Source of the DNA: Streptomyces humidus
GTDB lineage: Bacteria > Actinomycetota > Actinomycetes > Streptomycetales > Streptomycetaceae
Direction: 5' to 3'
NCBI RefSeq assembly: GCF_014649655.1
Contig: NZ_BMTL01000007.1
Span: 1-64,000, forward strand
DNA length: 64,000 nucleotides
Shown here: positions 7,545 through 16,028 of the stretch, in pieces
Layout of the letters: each line of letters begins with the position of its first letter
Numbering within the stretch: the stretch's first letter is position 1
Position numbers and translations under genes: made by a program
Notes under the pieces: model-generated
Seen by the model: the letters and a program-made list of their open reading frames with translations, nothing else
Databases searched by the model: none
What the model was told of the DNA's origin: nothing

Positions 7545-8795
7545 TCAACGCTCACGCCGTCGGCGCAGCATGCGGAGGGTGTCTACCCATCGGCGTTGCC
7601 GGGGCGCGCGGGGCGCGGGGGGCGCGGGGGGCAGCTGTGGGGGCGGGGGAATCGTGGGCGGGGCCACAGGTGGAGGTGGGAAGGCCGGCGCGAGGTTCGC
7701 GGACGAGGCGACGGACGGGGTCACGTTCCCGCGCGGGGGTGCCTCGGCATCGTGCTGGTCGGCCGGCTGCGGAAGTTGTGGGGCGGTGTGCTGATCTGTC
7801 TCAGCCTCGGTGGCGGGGGCTTCGGCCGTCGGGATCGGCGCGGCGGGCTGAGGAGTGGGCGGAGCGTGCCGCTCGGCGTACACCTCGCGGGCTCGCCGGT
7901 CGCGCCAGCGGTGCCGGCCCTCCTGGGCGGCATACAGCTCGTCCATGACCTTGTGCGCGTCGGCGGGGTGGAAGACCGCCCGGGTGCGGGTCAGCGAGGA
8001 CAGGGCGATCGGGACCAGGCCCCAGCAGTCCGCGGTAGGGGCCGGACGGGGCTTGCTGATCCGCCAGTCGTCCCGGGGGTCCTTGTGGCGCGGCCACTTC
8101 GGCCAGGCCGTCCAGTCCTGCTCGGGGCGGGCGGGGTGCCGGAAGGCGTGGGAGCCGTAGGGCACCAGCACGAGCTTCCCGTCGAGCCAGTACACATGGC
8201 CGCCGGCGTCGAGGATGGCCAGCTGCTGCTCGGTGGGGGCGACACGCTGGTGCTCGACGTCCCGTCCGCTCAGGCGGACCTTGTGGCTGGGGAGTTGGCC
8301 GAATTGGCCAGGGTCGCGGCGCAGGAACCAGACGTGTGCGGCTCCGGCGTGGTGCTCGCGTACCGCGAGGATGCGTCGGCGGACGGCCTGAGGGCTGGGC
8401 AGCGTGCCGGGGCGTTCGATGACAACGGCGGTGTCGCCGCACTGTGCGATGACGACCGGCGGGAGTCCGATCGGGTCGCGAGGGTCGTCTCCGGGGGAGG
8501 CGAGGGTGCAGCCGGTGATGCCGGGCAGGGCGCGAATCTGGTGGCTCAGCTGGATGACGACCTGGTCGTCCGCGTCGATCTGCGCTTCCCGTTCTGCCAG
8601 TCGGCACGGACCTCCTTCCTGGTGGGAGAAGTGCGGCGTGACCTTCGCTTCGGGCCGGGCGCCCCTGAGGATCAGTGGATCCGCGCAGGCTCTGCACAGG
8701 TACCGGCCGCCCGCCAGGCCGATCGGCAGCCCCTCCACGCCCAGATCGACATAGATCGGCCGCTTGGTCTCGGTGTCCCACGCGCTTGCACCCAT
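7545..8795 (-). CDS. CoiA-like zinc-binding protein, function unknown
   Basis: A 416-residue protein from ATG 8795 (MGASAWDTE). Near the N-terminus it carries YLCRACADPLILRG followed by HFSHQEGGPC, the zinc-cluster-plus-HFxH pattern of the CoiA competence-protein family, whose members also include a nuclease-like domain. The middle (about 80-300) is a mixed alpha/beta region without a clear catalytic motif. The last 110 residues are a low-complexity Pro/Ala-rich tail (PPPPQLPPAPPAPRAPRQRR). Reading upstream of 8795 gives only biased, non-conserved-looking sequence, so that extension is left out. CoiA-like genes in Streptomyces have no demonstrated competence role. Confidence 0.55.
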   Translation of the reverse strand: MGASAWDTETKRPIYVDLGVEGLPIGLAGGRYLCRACADPLILRGARPEAKVTPHFSHQEGGPCRLAEREAQIDADDQVVIQLSHQIRALPGITGCTLASPGDDPRDPIGLPPVVIAQCGDTAVVIERPGTLPSPQAVRRRILAVREHHAGAAHVWFLRRDPGQFGQLPSHKVRLSGRDVEHQRVAPTEQQLAILDAGGHVYWLDGKLVLVPYGSHAFRHPARPEQDWTAWPKWPRHKDPRDDWRISKPRPAPTADCWGLVPIALSSLTRTRAVFHPADAHKVMDELYAAQEGRHRWRDRRAREVYAERHAPPTPQPAAPIPTAEAPATEAETDQHTAPQLPQPADQHDAEAPPRGNVTPSVASSANLAPAFPPPPVAPPTIPPPPQLPPAPPAPRAPRQRRWVDTLRMLRRRRER

Positions 8796-9172
8796 GCCGT
8801 GATCATGACGGGCGCTACGGGTGCCCGGCCAGACCTTCTCCCGCCACACGGGCGCCCGGTGCCTGAACGACCAGCACGACGGGAAACGGCTTGCCCCCGT
8901 GGCCCGCCTGACGGGAGCTTCGCCGACGAGAGCCGGCCACGCTGCGACCGGCCGGCGTGCTGCCCGCGCCGTGGCCGCGGCCGGCGTGGGGGCACCCGGC
9001 CAGCTGACCGACGAGGCGGCCGTCGTCGCCTTGACGTTCACCAAGGCGCTGGAGGCGCCGAGCAGGCCGCCGTGGCAGTCCTTGCCGTCCAGGGCGCGGC
9101 GTAGCCCACCCCCTCACCACTCCCCCATCGCCGCCGCCGAGGTCAGCTCGCTCCCCCGGCCCAGGTGTGCGG
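8796..9172. other. 377-base gap
   Basis: It lies between the CoiA-like start and the stop of the zinc-ribbon gene on the same strand. Open frames exist on both strands but lack ribosome binding sites and recognisable content. It must hold the CoiA-like gene's promoter; no clear -10/-35 is visible. Confidence 0.4.
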
Positions 9173-10738
9173 CTAGAACAGGGTCAACGGCTGAGGAGGG
9201 GTTGGTGCGGTCTGGTGTTCTCGGATCGCGTCCCGAAGCTCCGCGGCGGTGACGCGGGCGGCGTCGAACGTCTCGGTCCAGCCGTTGGGCAACTGGGCGG
9301 CGGTGAGGAAGACGCCGTGCCCGGCGGCGCGCAGGCGCCGCAGGATCGTCTGTTCGACGGACAGGGCGTCGTCGCCGGTGGGCACGTGGTGCTCGTAGTA
9401 CAGGGTCCAACCAAGGCGGCGGTGCTGGCCGATGCGGTCGTTTCGCTGACGAGCGCCGGCGACGCCGATCTTGACGGCGCCGTGCTGTACGTGGGTGACG
9501 ACGTAGACGCGGGCGGGCGCGGCACGGTCGAAGCCGAAGCGGGCGCAGTACTTGCATCCGCGGCCGCTGCGGATCTTGGACAAGGTGGGAGTCGAGGTGC
9601 GGCCGCAGGTGGTGCAGCGGCAGCGCCAGGGCGTCATGGACGTGGTGTAGGGCTCCAGGGGCTCGAGACCGGCCTCGCGCATGGAGGCGGCGGCGCGCTC
9701 GGGGTCTTCCCGTCGTGCGGCGGCGGAGCGGAGGTCGGCGCAGCGCCGGCATCCGCTCTGGCCGGCGAGGATGGATCCGAAGGTCGGTGAGGTGATGGTG
9801 CCGCAGCCGTGGCACAGGCACCGCCAGGGGTACTTGACCCCGCGGTACGGCTCCTGGGGTTCGAATCCGTGCTCGCGCATCTCGGCGACGGCCAGGTCCT
9901 CGTCGTGGCGCTGTGCTGCACCGTTGGCCCGGTCGGCGCACCGCTTGCAGCCAGGACGCCGGCTCCGGCCGGTCAGGGAACCCAGGCGCGGGGAGACGAT
10001 GGACCCGCACGTGATGCAGCGGCTCTTCCACGCGAACTCCGTGCCGGGGTACGGCTCCAGCGGCTCCAGGCCCGCCGCCCGCATCACCGCGGCCGCGGTC
10101 TCGGCGTCGTGGCGCATCGACTCGTTGGCCTTGCGCCGGCCGCAGGGGTAGCAGCCGCCCTGCCCCTGACGGATGGAGCCCAGCGTGGGGGCCCCTGGCG
10201 CTCCGCACGCCCGACATCGGACCGGCCAGGGCGTGTCCACTCCCGGGTACGGGCCGAGGGGGTCCAGGCCCGCGGCCCGCATGTCGGCCGCCGCAACGTC
10301 GGGGTCGACCGGCGCGTTCGGTGCGCACCACCGGCAGGGCCCGGCACCGGAGTTGATCCGGACATAGGTGGGTGTGACCTCGCGTCCGCATGCGCGGTGA
10401 CGGCACCGCCACTTCCGGTCGCTGCCGCCGGGGTACGGCTCGAGCGGCTCCAACCCGGCCGCCCGCATCACCGCGGCTGCGGCCTCGGGTTCGATCCGGG
10501 CGTGTCCGGAGCAGTAGACGCAGCCGCGCTGTCCCTTGGTGATGTTGCTCAGGCGGGGGGTGACCTCCCGCCCGCACGCCGTATGGCGGCACCGCCACGG
10601 GGCGGAGCTGCCGCGGCAGGGCTCCAGCGGCTCCAGGCCGGCCGCGCGCATGATCTCTTCCGCCTGTCGCGGATCCCTCCGCGGTCGGCCGCTGCCTGCC
10701 AAGTCCAACTCCCCGCTCTCCAGGGTGAGCGGGGTCAT
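9173..10738 (-). CDS. Six-fold zinc-ribbon repeat protein with GIY-YIG/T5orf172-like C-terminus
   Basis: A 521-residue protein made of six tandem modules of about 62-65 residues (about 25-405). Each begins A..MRAAGLEPLEPYPG, then W+C+C..CG....P....I..G, and closes with GC..C, so each holds two Cys pairs able to bind one zinc. The last 115 residues start RVYVVTHVQHGAVKIGVAG, continue RNDRIGQHRR and later LSVEQTILRRLR. This is the VY...KIG...R...E order of the GIY-YIG/T5orf172 nuclease fold, with E as likely metal ligand. A DNA-binding array fused to a nuclease-like domain suggests a site-specific or homing-type endonuclease. Activity is not shown. The neighbours give no functional hint. Confidence 0.62.
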   Translation of the reverse strand: MTPLTLESGELDLAGSGRPRRDPRQAEEIMRAAGLEPLEPCRGSSAPWRCRHTACGREVTPRLSNITKGQRGCVYCSGHARIEPEAAAAVMRAAGLEPLEPYPGGSDRKWRCRHRACGREVTPTYVRINSGAGPCRWCAPNAPVDPDVAAADMRAAGLDPLGPYPGVDTPWPVRCRACGAPGAPTLGSIRQGQGGCYPCGRRKANESMRHDAETAAAVMRAAGLEPLEPYPGTEFAWKSRCITCGSIVSPRLGSLTGRSRRPGCKRCADRANGAAQRHDEDLAVAEMREHGFEPQEPYRGVKYPWRCLCHGCGTITSPTFGSILAGQSGCRRCADLRSAAARREDPERAAASMREAGLEPLEPYTTSMTPWRCRCTTCGRTSTPTLSKIRSGRGCKYCARFGFDRAAPARVYVVTHVQHGAVKIGVAGARQRNDRIGQHRRLGWTLYYEHHVPTGDDALSVEQTILRRLRAAGHGVFLTAAQLPNGWTETFDAARVTAAELRDAIREHQTAPTPPQPLTLF

Positions 10739-11013
10739 GCCTCGCTGTTCGGCGCAGCATAGGGGTGGCCACTGACATCGACTCTGATCGTCGCCTTGCC
10801 GCTGGTGGGTTGCGGTGTCCGTCTTCCGCTGGGTGGCCCGGCGGCTTCATTCAGTTCGCGGCCGAGCAGCACGGTGACGGTCCGGGGCGCCGGGGACCTG
10901 TTGAGGGCCGCCGGTGGGCGGTGCGTTCGGCGCGGTCATCAGACAGGGGAAAGGTCCGGCACGACAGTGGGCCCGCCCGCCTGAACCACTGGGTGCGCAA
11001 CATCTCACGGCGG

Positions 11014-11439
11014 TCAAAGAGTGCTCAGCAGGACGAGGAGAACCGTCAATGTGCCTGTTGTGAGCACCGTGCCTACCACGGTGAACACCATGTACAACGA
11101 AGTCGAGTCCCAGCCGCGGATCTCGAAGCGGCGGGGATCGTTCTCGTCGTAGAGGACGAAGACCGAGTTGCCGACGCCGTAGCCGTTGAGGACCTTGCCT
11201 CGGCCGAACGTGGAGGAGTACGTGCACTCGCTGCCGTCCCGGGTCGTCCAGGCTACGACCGGGTGGTGGTACTTGGCTCCGTCGTCGTCTCGCCTGGTGT
11301 CGTGGCGGACGACTCGCCCTACGGCGGTGATGCCCGTGCGGCGAAGCGCGCTGGCGCGGCGGAGTCCGTACACGCCGGCACAGAGAAAGCTCACGCCGAT
11401 CACCAGCGGTATGAGCGTGAAGAGCCATTCGCGGTTCAT
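11014..11439 (-). CDS. DUF3592-type two-TM membrane protein
   Basis: A 141-residue protein from ATG 11439. A hydrophobic segment at about 5-25 (LFTLIPLVIGVSFLCAGVYGL), a central beta-rich domain (GRVVRHDTRR ... HHPVVAWTT ... VLYDENDPRRFEI) and a C-terminal membrane segment (VFTVVGTVLTTGTLTVLLV) give the DUF3592 layout. The central domain is probably extracytoplasmic. Function unknown. It follows the kinase gene on the same strand by about 170 bases. Confidence 0.75.
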   Translation of the reverse strand: MNREWLFTLIPLVIGVSFLCAGVYGLRRASALRRTGITAVGRVVRHDTRRDDDGAKYHHPVVAWTTRDGSECTYSSTFGRGKVLNGYGVGNSVFVLYDENDPRRFEIRGWDSTSLYMVFTVVGTVLTTGTLTVLLVLLSTL

Positions 11440-11611
11440 GTCGTGTCCGACGCGTGCGTGGCGGCATCGGTTGCCCGAGGCACGAGTGCCGTTCGCCCCG
11501 GTGACCTGCGGACCCGTACGTATCGACGGTCGTGGCGCCGTATTCGGGCGGTAGGGCGGCGCTGGGAGGTGCACGCCGATGGCGGCACGGTCTGGTCGGT
11601 TCGTCGGGGCG

Positions 11612-13150
11612 CTAGGGCATCCGGGGCTGGGCGGGGAGGGGGCCGGGGCGGTGTCGGTGCGTGACCTGGCCGGTGGGAGTCGGCCGAGCAAGGCTGGAGG
11701 GGGAGCGGCCCGGGGTGAGCATCGCCGTGAGCAGTGCCGTGGCCGGCCACAGCACGACGCCGACAGCGGTGAGGGCAAGTCCCGAGAGGCCGGCGTGGTG
11801 GCCGGTGAGCAGGACGACGGCGGTGTGGAGGATGCCGGCGGTCGTGGCGAGATCGGCGTGCCAGGCACTCCGGTGAAGGCTGTGCTCGACCAGGCGGCGC
11901 ACGCCGCTGGCGAAGGCGAGCAGGGCGGGGCCACCGAGGACTGCGATGGCCAGGGCGTTCGCCCACAGGCCGGGGGCGTTGACCAGGACGGCGAGCGCCA
12001 TGCCGCCGGTCAGGAGCAGGGTGGTCAGCAGGCAGGCCGTGGTGATCCTCAGCTGCTCGGGGTGCGGCGACTGGGGCGGGTCGAGAAGGTAGAGGGCGGC
12101 GAGGAGCAGCCCAGCGAGAGTGCCGAGGGCAGCCGTCCAGGCGGTCGGCAGTGTGGTGGTGAGTGAGAGTTCGCCGGCGATGGCGGCGGCGGTGACGGCG
12201 CCCGCGACCACGGCGGGGAGCCGGGTGCCGGGTTCGCGGCCTTCGGCGGCCCGGTCGATGGTGGTGGCGACCCGCGTGGGCGGCTGCGGGTTCGGGACTG
12301 CGGTGGGTGCGTCGGCGAAGGCGGCCAGTGCGGTGTGCAGCTGGGTGAGGCGTGTGCGGGTGTCGGCCGCGGTCGGCCGGCGGTCGGGGTTCTTGTCGAG
12401 GAGCTCCAGGACCAGCTGTTCGAGCTCGCGGGGGACGCCGGGGCGCAGGGCGGACAGCGGGGCCGGCGCGTCGTTCAGGTGCTGGTTGAGGACCTGCCAT
12501 CCCGTGCCGGTGAAGGGGACGCTGCCGGCGAGAAGTTCGTGGAGGAGGCAGCCGAGCGAGTAGAGGTCACTGGGTGCGCCCAGGGTGGTGTCTCCGCGGG
12601 CCTGCTCGGGCGACATGTAGGCGGGGGTTCCGATGGCGACGCCGGTCACGGTCAGGGTGTGATGGGTGGCTTCGGCCAGGCGCGCGATGCCGAAGTCGCA
12701 CAGGTACGCGGTGTCCGACCGGTCGATGAGGATGTTGGACGGCTTGAGGTCGCGGTGGACGATGCCGGACTGATGGGCGGCCTCCAGGGCCTGGCTGATC
12801 TGGATCGCCCAGGTCAGGGCATCAGTGAGGGAGAGTGGACTGCCGGTCCTTGTGTTCAGCGGGCGGCCGTCGACAAGGTCCATGGCCAGAAAGAAGATGC
12901 GGCGGCCGTCGAGGTCGGCGGCGCCGTGGTCGTGGACGGCGACGACGTGCGGGTGGGACAGGCGCGCGGCCACGTGTGCCTCCCGGCGAAAGGCCGCCTC
13001 ACGTACTGGGTCCCCCTCCCCCACCGGGATGATCTTGAGGGCGACGTCGTGAAGGTGGTGGAGGTCCTCGGCTCGCCAGACCGTGCCCATGCCTCCGCTG
13101 CCGATGGCCTCCTTCAGCCTGTACCGGCCGGCGACCGTCGTGCCGCGCAT
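11612..13150 (-). CDS. Membrane-anchored serine/threonine protein kinase (PknB type)
   Basis: About 512 residues, with a eukaryotic-type kinase domain at about 10-275: glycine loop GSGGMGTVW, VALKI lysine, catalytic HRDLKPSNIL, DFG in CDFGIARL, activation segment TVTGVAIGTPAYMSPEQA, and conserved SDLYSLGCLLHELL. A linker and about five hydrophobic segments (330-490) follow. GGAGG lies 4 bases before ATG 13150 and 1 base before ATG 13153, so 13150 is chosen. All catalytic residues are present, so an active Hanks kinase is expected. PASTA repeats are absent. Substrates are unknown. A lipoprotein gene lies just upstream on the same strand. Confidence 0.88.
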   Translation of the reverse strand: MRGTTVAGRYRLKEAIGSGGMGTVWRAEDLHHLHDVALKIIPVGEGDPVREAAFRREAHVAARLSHPHVVAVHDHGAADLDGRRIFFLAMDLVDGRPLNTRTGSPLSLTDALTWAIQISQALEAAHQSGIVHRDLKPSNILIDRSDTAYLCDFGIARLAEATHHTLTVTGVAIGTPAYMSPEQARGDTTLGAPSDLYSLGCLLHELLAGSVPFTGTGWQVLNQHLNDAPAPLSALRPGVPRELEQLVLELLDKNPDRRPTAADTRTRLTQLHTALAAFADAPTAVPNPQPPTRVATTIDRAAEGREPGTRLPAVVAGAVTAAAIAGELSLTTTLPTAWTAALGTLAGLLLAALYLLDPPQSPHPEQLRITTACLLTTLLLTGGMALAVLVNAPGLWANALAIAVLGGPALLAFASGVRRLVEHSLHRSAWHADLATTAGILHTAVVLLTGHHAGLSGLALTAVGVVLWPATALLTAMLTPGRSPSSLARPTPTGQVTHRHRPGPLPAQPRMP

Positions 13151-13291
13151 CATTCCTCCAGCCCTGCATGCTCCTGCGCTGGGCCGGCCGGCCCAGCGCA
13201 CCGCCGGTCGCGGGGCGCGCCCGGCGGTGCGGCGGAGCATACGCACACGACTTGCCGGAGGGCGGCGAGGCGTGTGTGAGGGTGCCAGCTG

Positions 13292-13753
13292 TCAGTCCTT
13301 GAGCTCGTACTTGCAGGGCTCGGCCGACTTGCCGCCCTGGTTGTCAGCGACCTGCTTGCCGTCGACCTTGATCGTGCACGGGGCGGGCTTGAGCATTCTG
13401 TCCGGGCCCTCGACCGAGGCGGGTACCACCGACACCGTGACGCCGACCTTCAGCTCGGCCCCCTCCAGTTGGATGGACTCCGTCTTCGTCCAGGGCAACG
13501 TCACCTGCTCGAAGTGGTTGGTGTTCCCGATCCACATGACCTTGCCCGTGCCCGTGCCCCCGACCTCGAAGACCACCTGATGGGCAACGCCCTTCTTCCC
13601 CGACGACGAGCCCTTCGCGCCGCCGCTCGCCGAGACGCTCGGCGAGGCCTCGCCCGCCTTGGCCGGGCCGGTGTCCTTCTTCTCGCTGCCGCACCCGGTC
13701 AGCAGCACGGCCGCTGCGAGCAGGGTGGTGGTGAGCGTTGTTGTCTTGCGCAT
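13292..13753 (-). CDS. MmpS-like secreted lipoprotein
   Basis: A 153-residue protein with a lipoprotein signal peptide ending in the lipobox LLTGC (Cys21), then a Ser/Gly-rich linker. The globular part reads VVFEVGGTGTGKVMWIGN ... VTLPWTKTES ... CTIKVDGKQVADNQGG, the pattern of the MmpS/transport-accessory family. Two Cys (CTI, CKY) could form a disulfide. It would be anchored to the outer face of the membrane. No MmpL partner is nearby. It is upstream of the kinase gene, about 140 bases apart, and may be cotranscribed with it. Confidence 0.75.
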   Translation of the reverse strand: MRKTTTLTTTLLAAAVLLTGCGSEKKDTGPAKAGEASPSVSASGGAKGSSSGKKGVAHQVVFEVGGTGTGKVMWIGNTNHFEQVTLPWTKTESIQLEGAELKVGVTVSVVPASVEGPDRMLKPAPCTIKVDGKQVADNQGGKSAEPCKYELKD

Positions 13754-13924
13754 GTGCGTACTTCCCCGTTGCTGAACTGATCATTTCGGTGCCGTAGGAG
13801 ACCGTAGATCATCGCGCCGCGCGGAAGGACACGGCCCGAGAGGCAGCGGGCAATGCCCATACCGGTCTGTTCCGGTCAGGGCCAGGGACAGCCGCTAGTG
13901 CTCCACGTGGTGTTCGCATACGAC

Positions 13925-13953
13925 GAAGGGCCCGGCTGCATGCCGGGCCCTTC
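13925..13953 (-). terminator. Hairpin downstream of the tRNA gene
   Basis: A perfect 12-bp stem (GAAGGGCCCGGC / GCCGGGCCCTTC) with a 5-base loop, a few bases beyond the 3' end of the leftward tRNA. It probably ends the tRNA transcript. Confidence 0.7.
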
Positions 13954-13959
13954 GGTCAG

Positions 13960-14033
13960 TAGCGGGGACAGGATTTGAACCTGCGACCTCTGGGTTATGA
14001 GCCCAGCGAGCTACCGAGCTGCTCCACCCCGCG
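13960..14033 (-). tRNA. Initiator tRNA-Met (CAT anticodon)
   Basis: Read on the minus strand it folds as a full cloverleaf: acceptor CGCGGGG with CCCCGC(T), anticodon loop CTCATAA, T-arm GGTTCAAATCC. Three stacked G:C pairs in the anticodon stem (GGG/CCC) and an unpaired position 1:72 (C opposite U) are the hallmarks of initiator rather than elongator tRNA-Met. CCA is not encoded. A terminator hairpin follows. I see no second copy of its 3' end in the window that would mark an integration site. Confidence 0.92.
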
Positions 14034-14089
14034 TCGGTAAGGCCACTCTACACAGTGATCTTCGCGGGCGGGGCGGTGCCGTACGGCCG

Positions 14090-14293
14090 TCAGCTCCGGA
14101 CGATGTTCTCGGCCTGGGGGCCCTTCTGCCCCTGGGTCACGTCGAACGTGACCGCGTCGCCCTCCGCCAGCTCGCGGTAGCCGCTGCCGGCGATGTTGGA
14201 GTAATGGGCGAAGACGTCCGGGCCGCCGCCCTCCTGGGCGATGAAACCGAAGCCCTTCTCCGAGTTGAACCACTTCACGGTGCCGCTGGCCAT
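14090..14293 (-). CDS. CspA-family cold-shock protein
   Basis: A 67-residue protein with both RNA-binding motifs of the cold-shock domain: KGFGFIAQ (RNP1) and VFAHYSNI (RNP2), starting [18 protein letters not shown]. Length and ends ([13 protein letters not shown]) are typical. Such proteins bind single-stranded RNA and DNA and melt secondary structure. It is a single gene just upstream of the initiator tRNA on the same strand. HYSNI replaces the commoner HFSAI. Confidence 0.93.
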   Translation of the reverse strand: MASGTVKWFNSEKGFGFIAQEGGGPDVFAHYSNIAGSGYRELAEGDAVTFDVTQGQKGPQAENIVRS

Positions 14294-14482
14294 ACTGCGT
14301 GTCCTTCGATCTTGCCGAGGTATCCCGGCTGGTCTGGAGTCGGAGCCCTCCGTCGAGGGAGGGCACCCGGCGTCCGTTCTACCCCGTCGGCGCCACAACT
14401 ATCCGGGCTCCGCGCAGTGATCGCGTGACGCAGTGCGTCCGTGAGTCAGTGCGCGGTCCTGGAGTGCCCACGGCGCGGGGGG

Positions 14483-14764
14483 CTACTTGCCCTTCGCGGC
14501 TTCCTTGAGCTTGGAGCCTGCCGAGACCTTCACGCTGTATCCGGCTGCGATCTCGAGCGGCTCACCCGTCTGGGGATTGCGGGCCGTACGGGCAGCGCGG
14601 TGGGTGCGCTCGAAAGTCAGGAAGCCGGGGATGGTGACCTTCTCATCGCCATTGGCGACGACGTCGCCGACGGTCTCTGCGAGGGCGGCCAGAACAGCGT
14701 CGGCGTCCTTGCGGGTCACCTCGGCGCGCTCGGCGAGGGCTGCGATCAGCTCACTGCGGTTCAT
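14483..14764 (-). CDS. hupA: HU-family nucleoid protein (HupA type)
   Basis: A 93-residue protein beginning MNRSELIAALAERAEVTRKD, with the HU core IPGFLTFERTHRAARTARNPQTGE and ending SAGSKLKEAAKGK. It is the short HU form of Streptomyces (HupA), not the HupS form with a long Lys/Ala-rich tail. HU binds and bends DNA non-specifically as a dimer. ATG 14764 gives the standard length. The gene stands alone. On a plasmid-like segment it would be a second copy; the symbol reflects similarity, not proven orthology. Confidence 0.9.
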   Translation of the reverse strand: MNRSELIAALAERAEVTRKDADAVLAALAETVGDVVANGDEKVTIPGFLTFERTHRAARTARNPQTGEPLEIAAGYSVKVSAGSKLKEAAKGK

Positions 14765-15106
14765 GCGGTACTCCGTGACGTTCGGGTTGTCGCGACCGCT
14801 GCGCGGACGCGACGCTTCGTTAGCCATCCTTGCACCGAGGTCTGACAACGCTGTGCCCGGCACCAGCAGCGGAACGCTGCGGCGAAGCTGGCGGCCGGTA
14901 GGCGGGCGCGCCGCAGGAGCAGCCGTTGGAGTTCGCCCAGCACGCCGGACCCGGCAGGCCCCGCACCACGGACACAGCTGGCGCTCGACCAACCCGGCGC
15001 CGGCGCGCTCGTCCAGGTCCCCGTAGACCGCCCCTCCCTCACCCGACCGACTCTACGGCCGCAGCTGCACGTCGGAGCGGACGTGCGGCTGCGTTCGGGC
15101 ACCTTG
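14765..15106. other. 342-base gap upstream of hupA
   Basis: No convincing gene on either strand. It should hold the hupA promoter, and the DUF3223 gene ends at its right edge. I see no strong hairpin, tRNA or repeat. Confidence 0.4.
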
Positions 15107-15757
15107 TTACCTGCGGGGACGGCGCTGGTTCTCCTTCGTCGACAACAGCCCGAGAACTGCACGGTCCTGGTGGTAGCTGAACCACTGCTCGGCCAGGTCG
15201 CGGTCCTTGAACCGCCCGAGTCCAGGCTCGGTGGAGGGCGTCAGTTCGATCGCCTCCCACCCGCCGACGCGGTCGGCGAATTCCCCGGCGATGTCGTTGA
15301 ATGAGGGCCCGCCGAAGTAGCTCACGGCCGTGTCGGAACTCTCCAGCGCTGTTCCGGACAGGTCCGAGACGAGGGAGCCGGCCTGCTTGCGGGACTCGAA
15401 GTACGTATTGATGGCCGACTTCACCTCGTCGCGCATCACGTTCAGGACCTGCTGGCGGTAGGTCTTCGGCTTCAGACAGTCCTTGTACGAGAAGTCGATG
15501 CGGCTGCCGTCCACCCGGACCACCTCGAAGCAGGGGTACGGACCGCGCGGCGGAGGGGCGATCGCGAAGGCTTCGACACCAGGGCCGATCTTGTCCTCCG
15601 CCTCCCGGTGCATGTTCAGAAGGTCCAGCAGGAGAAGGTGGTCCTCTGGCTGATCCACGATGCTGCCCACCGAGTACCGGTACAGCACCTTCTGTACCGC
15701 CTCCTGCGCATCCCCCTTGGTCCGGTACTTGCGATGCCCGATCCAGAACTCGGCCAT
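15107..15757 (-). CDS. DUF3223-type protein
   Basis: A 216-residue protein from ATG 15757 (MAEFWIGHRKYRTKGDAQE); in-frame GTG codons at 15793 and 15790 are alternative starts. The N-terminal 100 residues follow DUF3223: KGDAQEAVQKVLYRY, LLLLDLLNMH, then CFEVVRVDGSRIDFSYKDCLK. The domain is related to the DeCL domain of plant RNA polymerases IV/V and occurs alone in bacteria with unknown role. The C-terminal half is polar and helical, with no catalytic motif. It is monocistronic as far as can be seen. Confidence 0.65.
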   Translation of the reverse strand: MAEFWIGHRKYRTKGDAQEAVQKVLYRYSVGSIVDQPEDHLLLLDLLNMHREAEDKIGPGVEAFAIAPPPRGPYPCFEVVRVDGSRIDFSYKDCLKPKTYRQQVLNVMRDEVKSAINTYFESRKQAGSLVSDLSGTALESSDTAVSYFGGPSFNDIAGEFADRVGGWEAIELTPSTEPGLGRFKDRDLAEQWFSYHQDRAVLGLLSTKENQRRPRR

Positions 15758-16028
15758 GAACCTGGCCCTTCCCTTCTTCGATGACGCCACCACCCGGCGA
15801 CGCTACGCCGAAAGCATCCCCAAACTCCGCTGTAGTGCGGCCTTCGCGCACCCGTGATCAGCGTGGAGGGGATGGGAGAGCCTGCCTACCGATCACCGCG
15901 AATTCACTCGTTCGGGTGATCGGGTAGGCGGCCCCGCCCAGGTCGCAGGGTGCGAGTACGTCCCTGTCGTGCTGCGGGGGGCCCTCTTCCGCCGGCGAAG
16001 CCCGCCCTTCGGCAGGGTGCGGCGGCGT

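Noticed and set aside
13960..14033. tRNA-Met as an attachment site for an integrated element
   Set aside because: No second copy of the tRNA 3' end and no integrase gene next to it are visible in the window.
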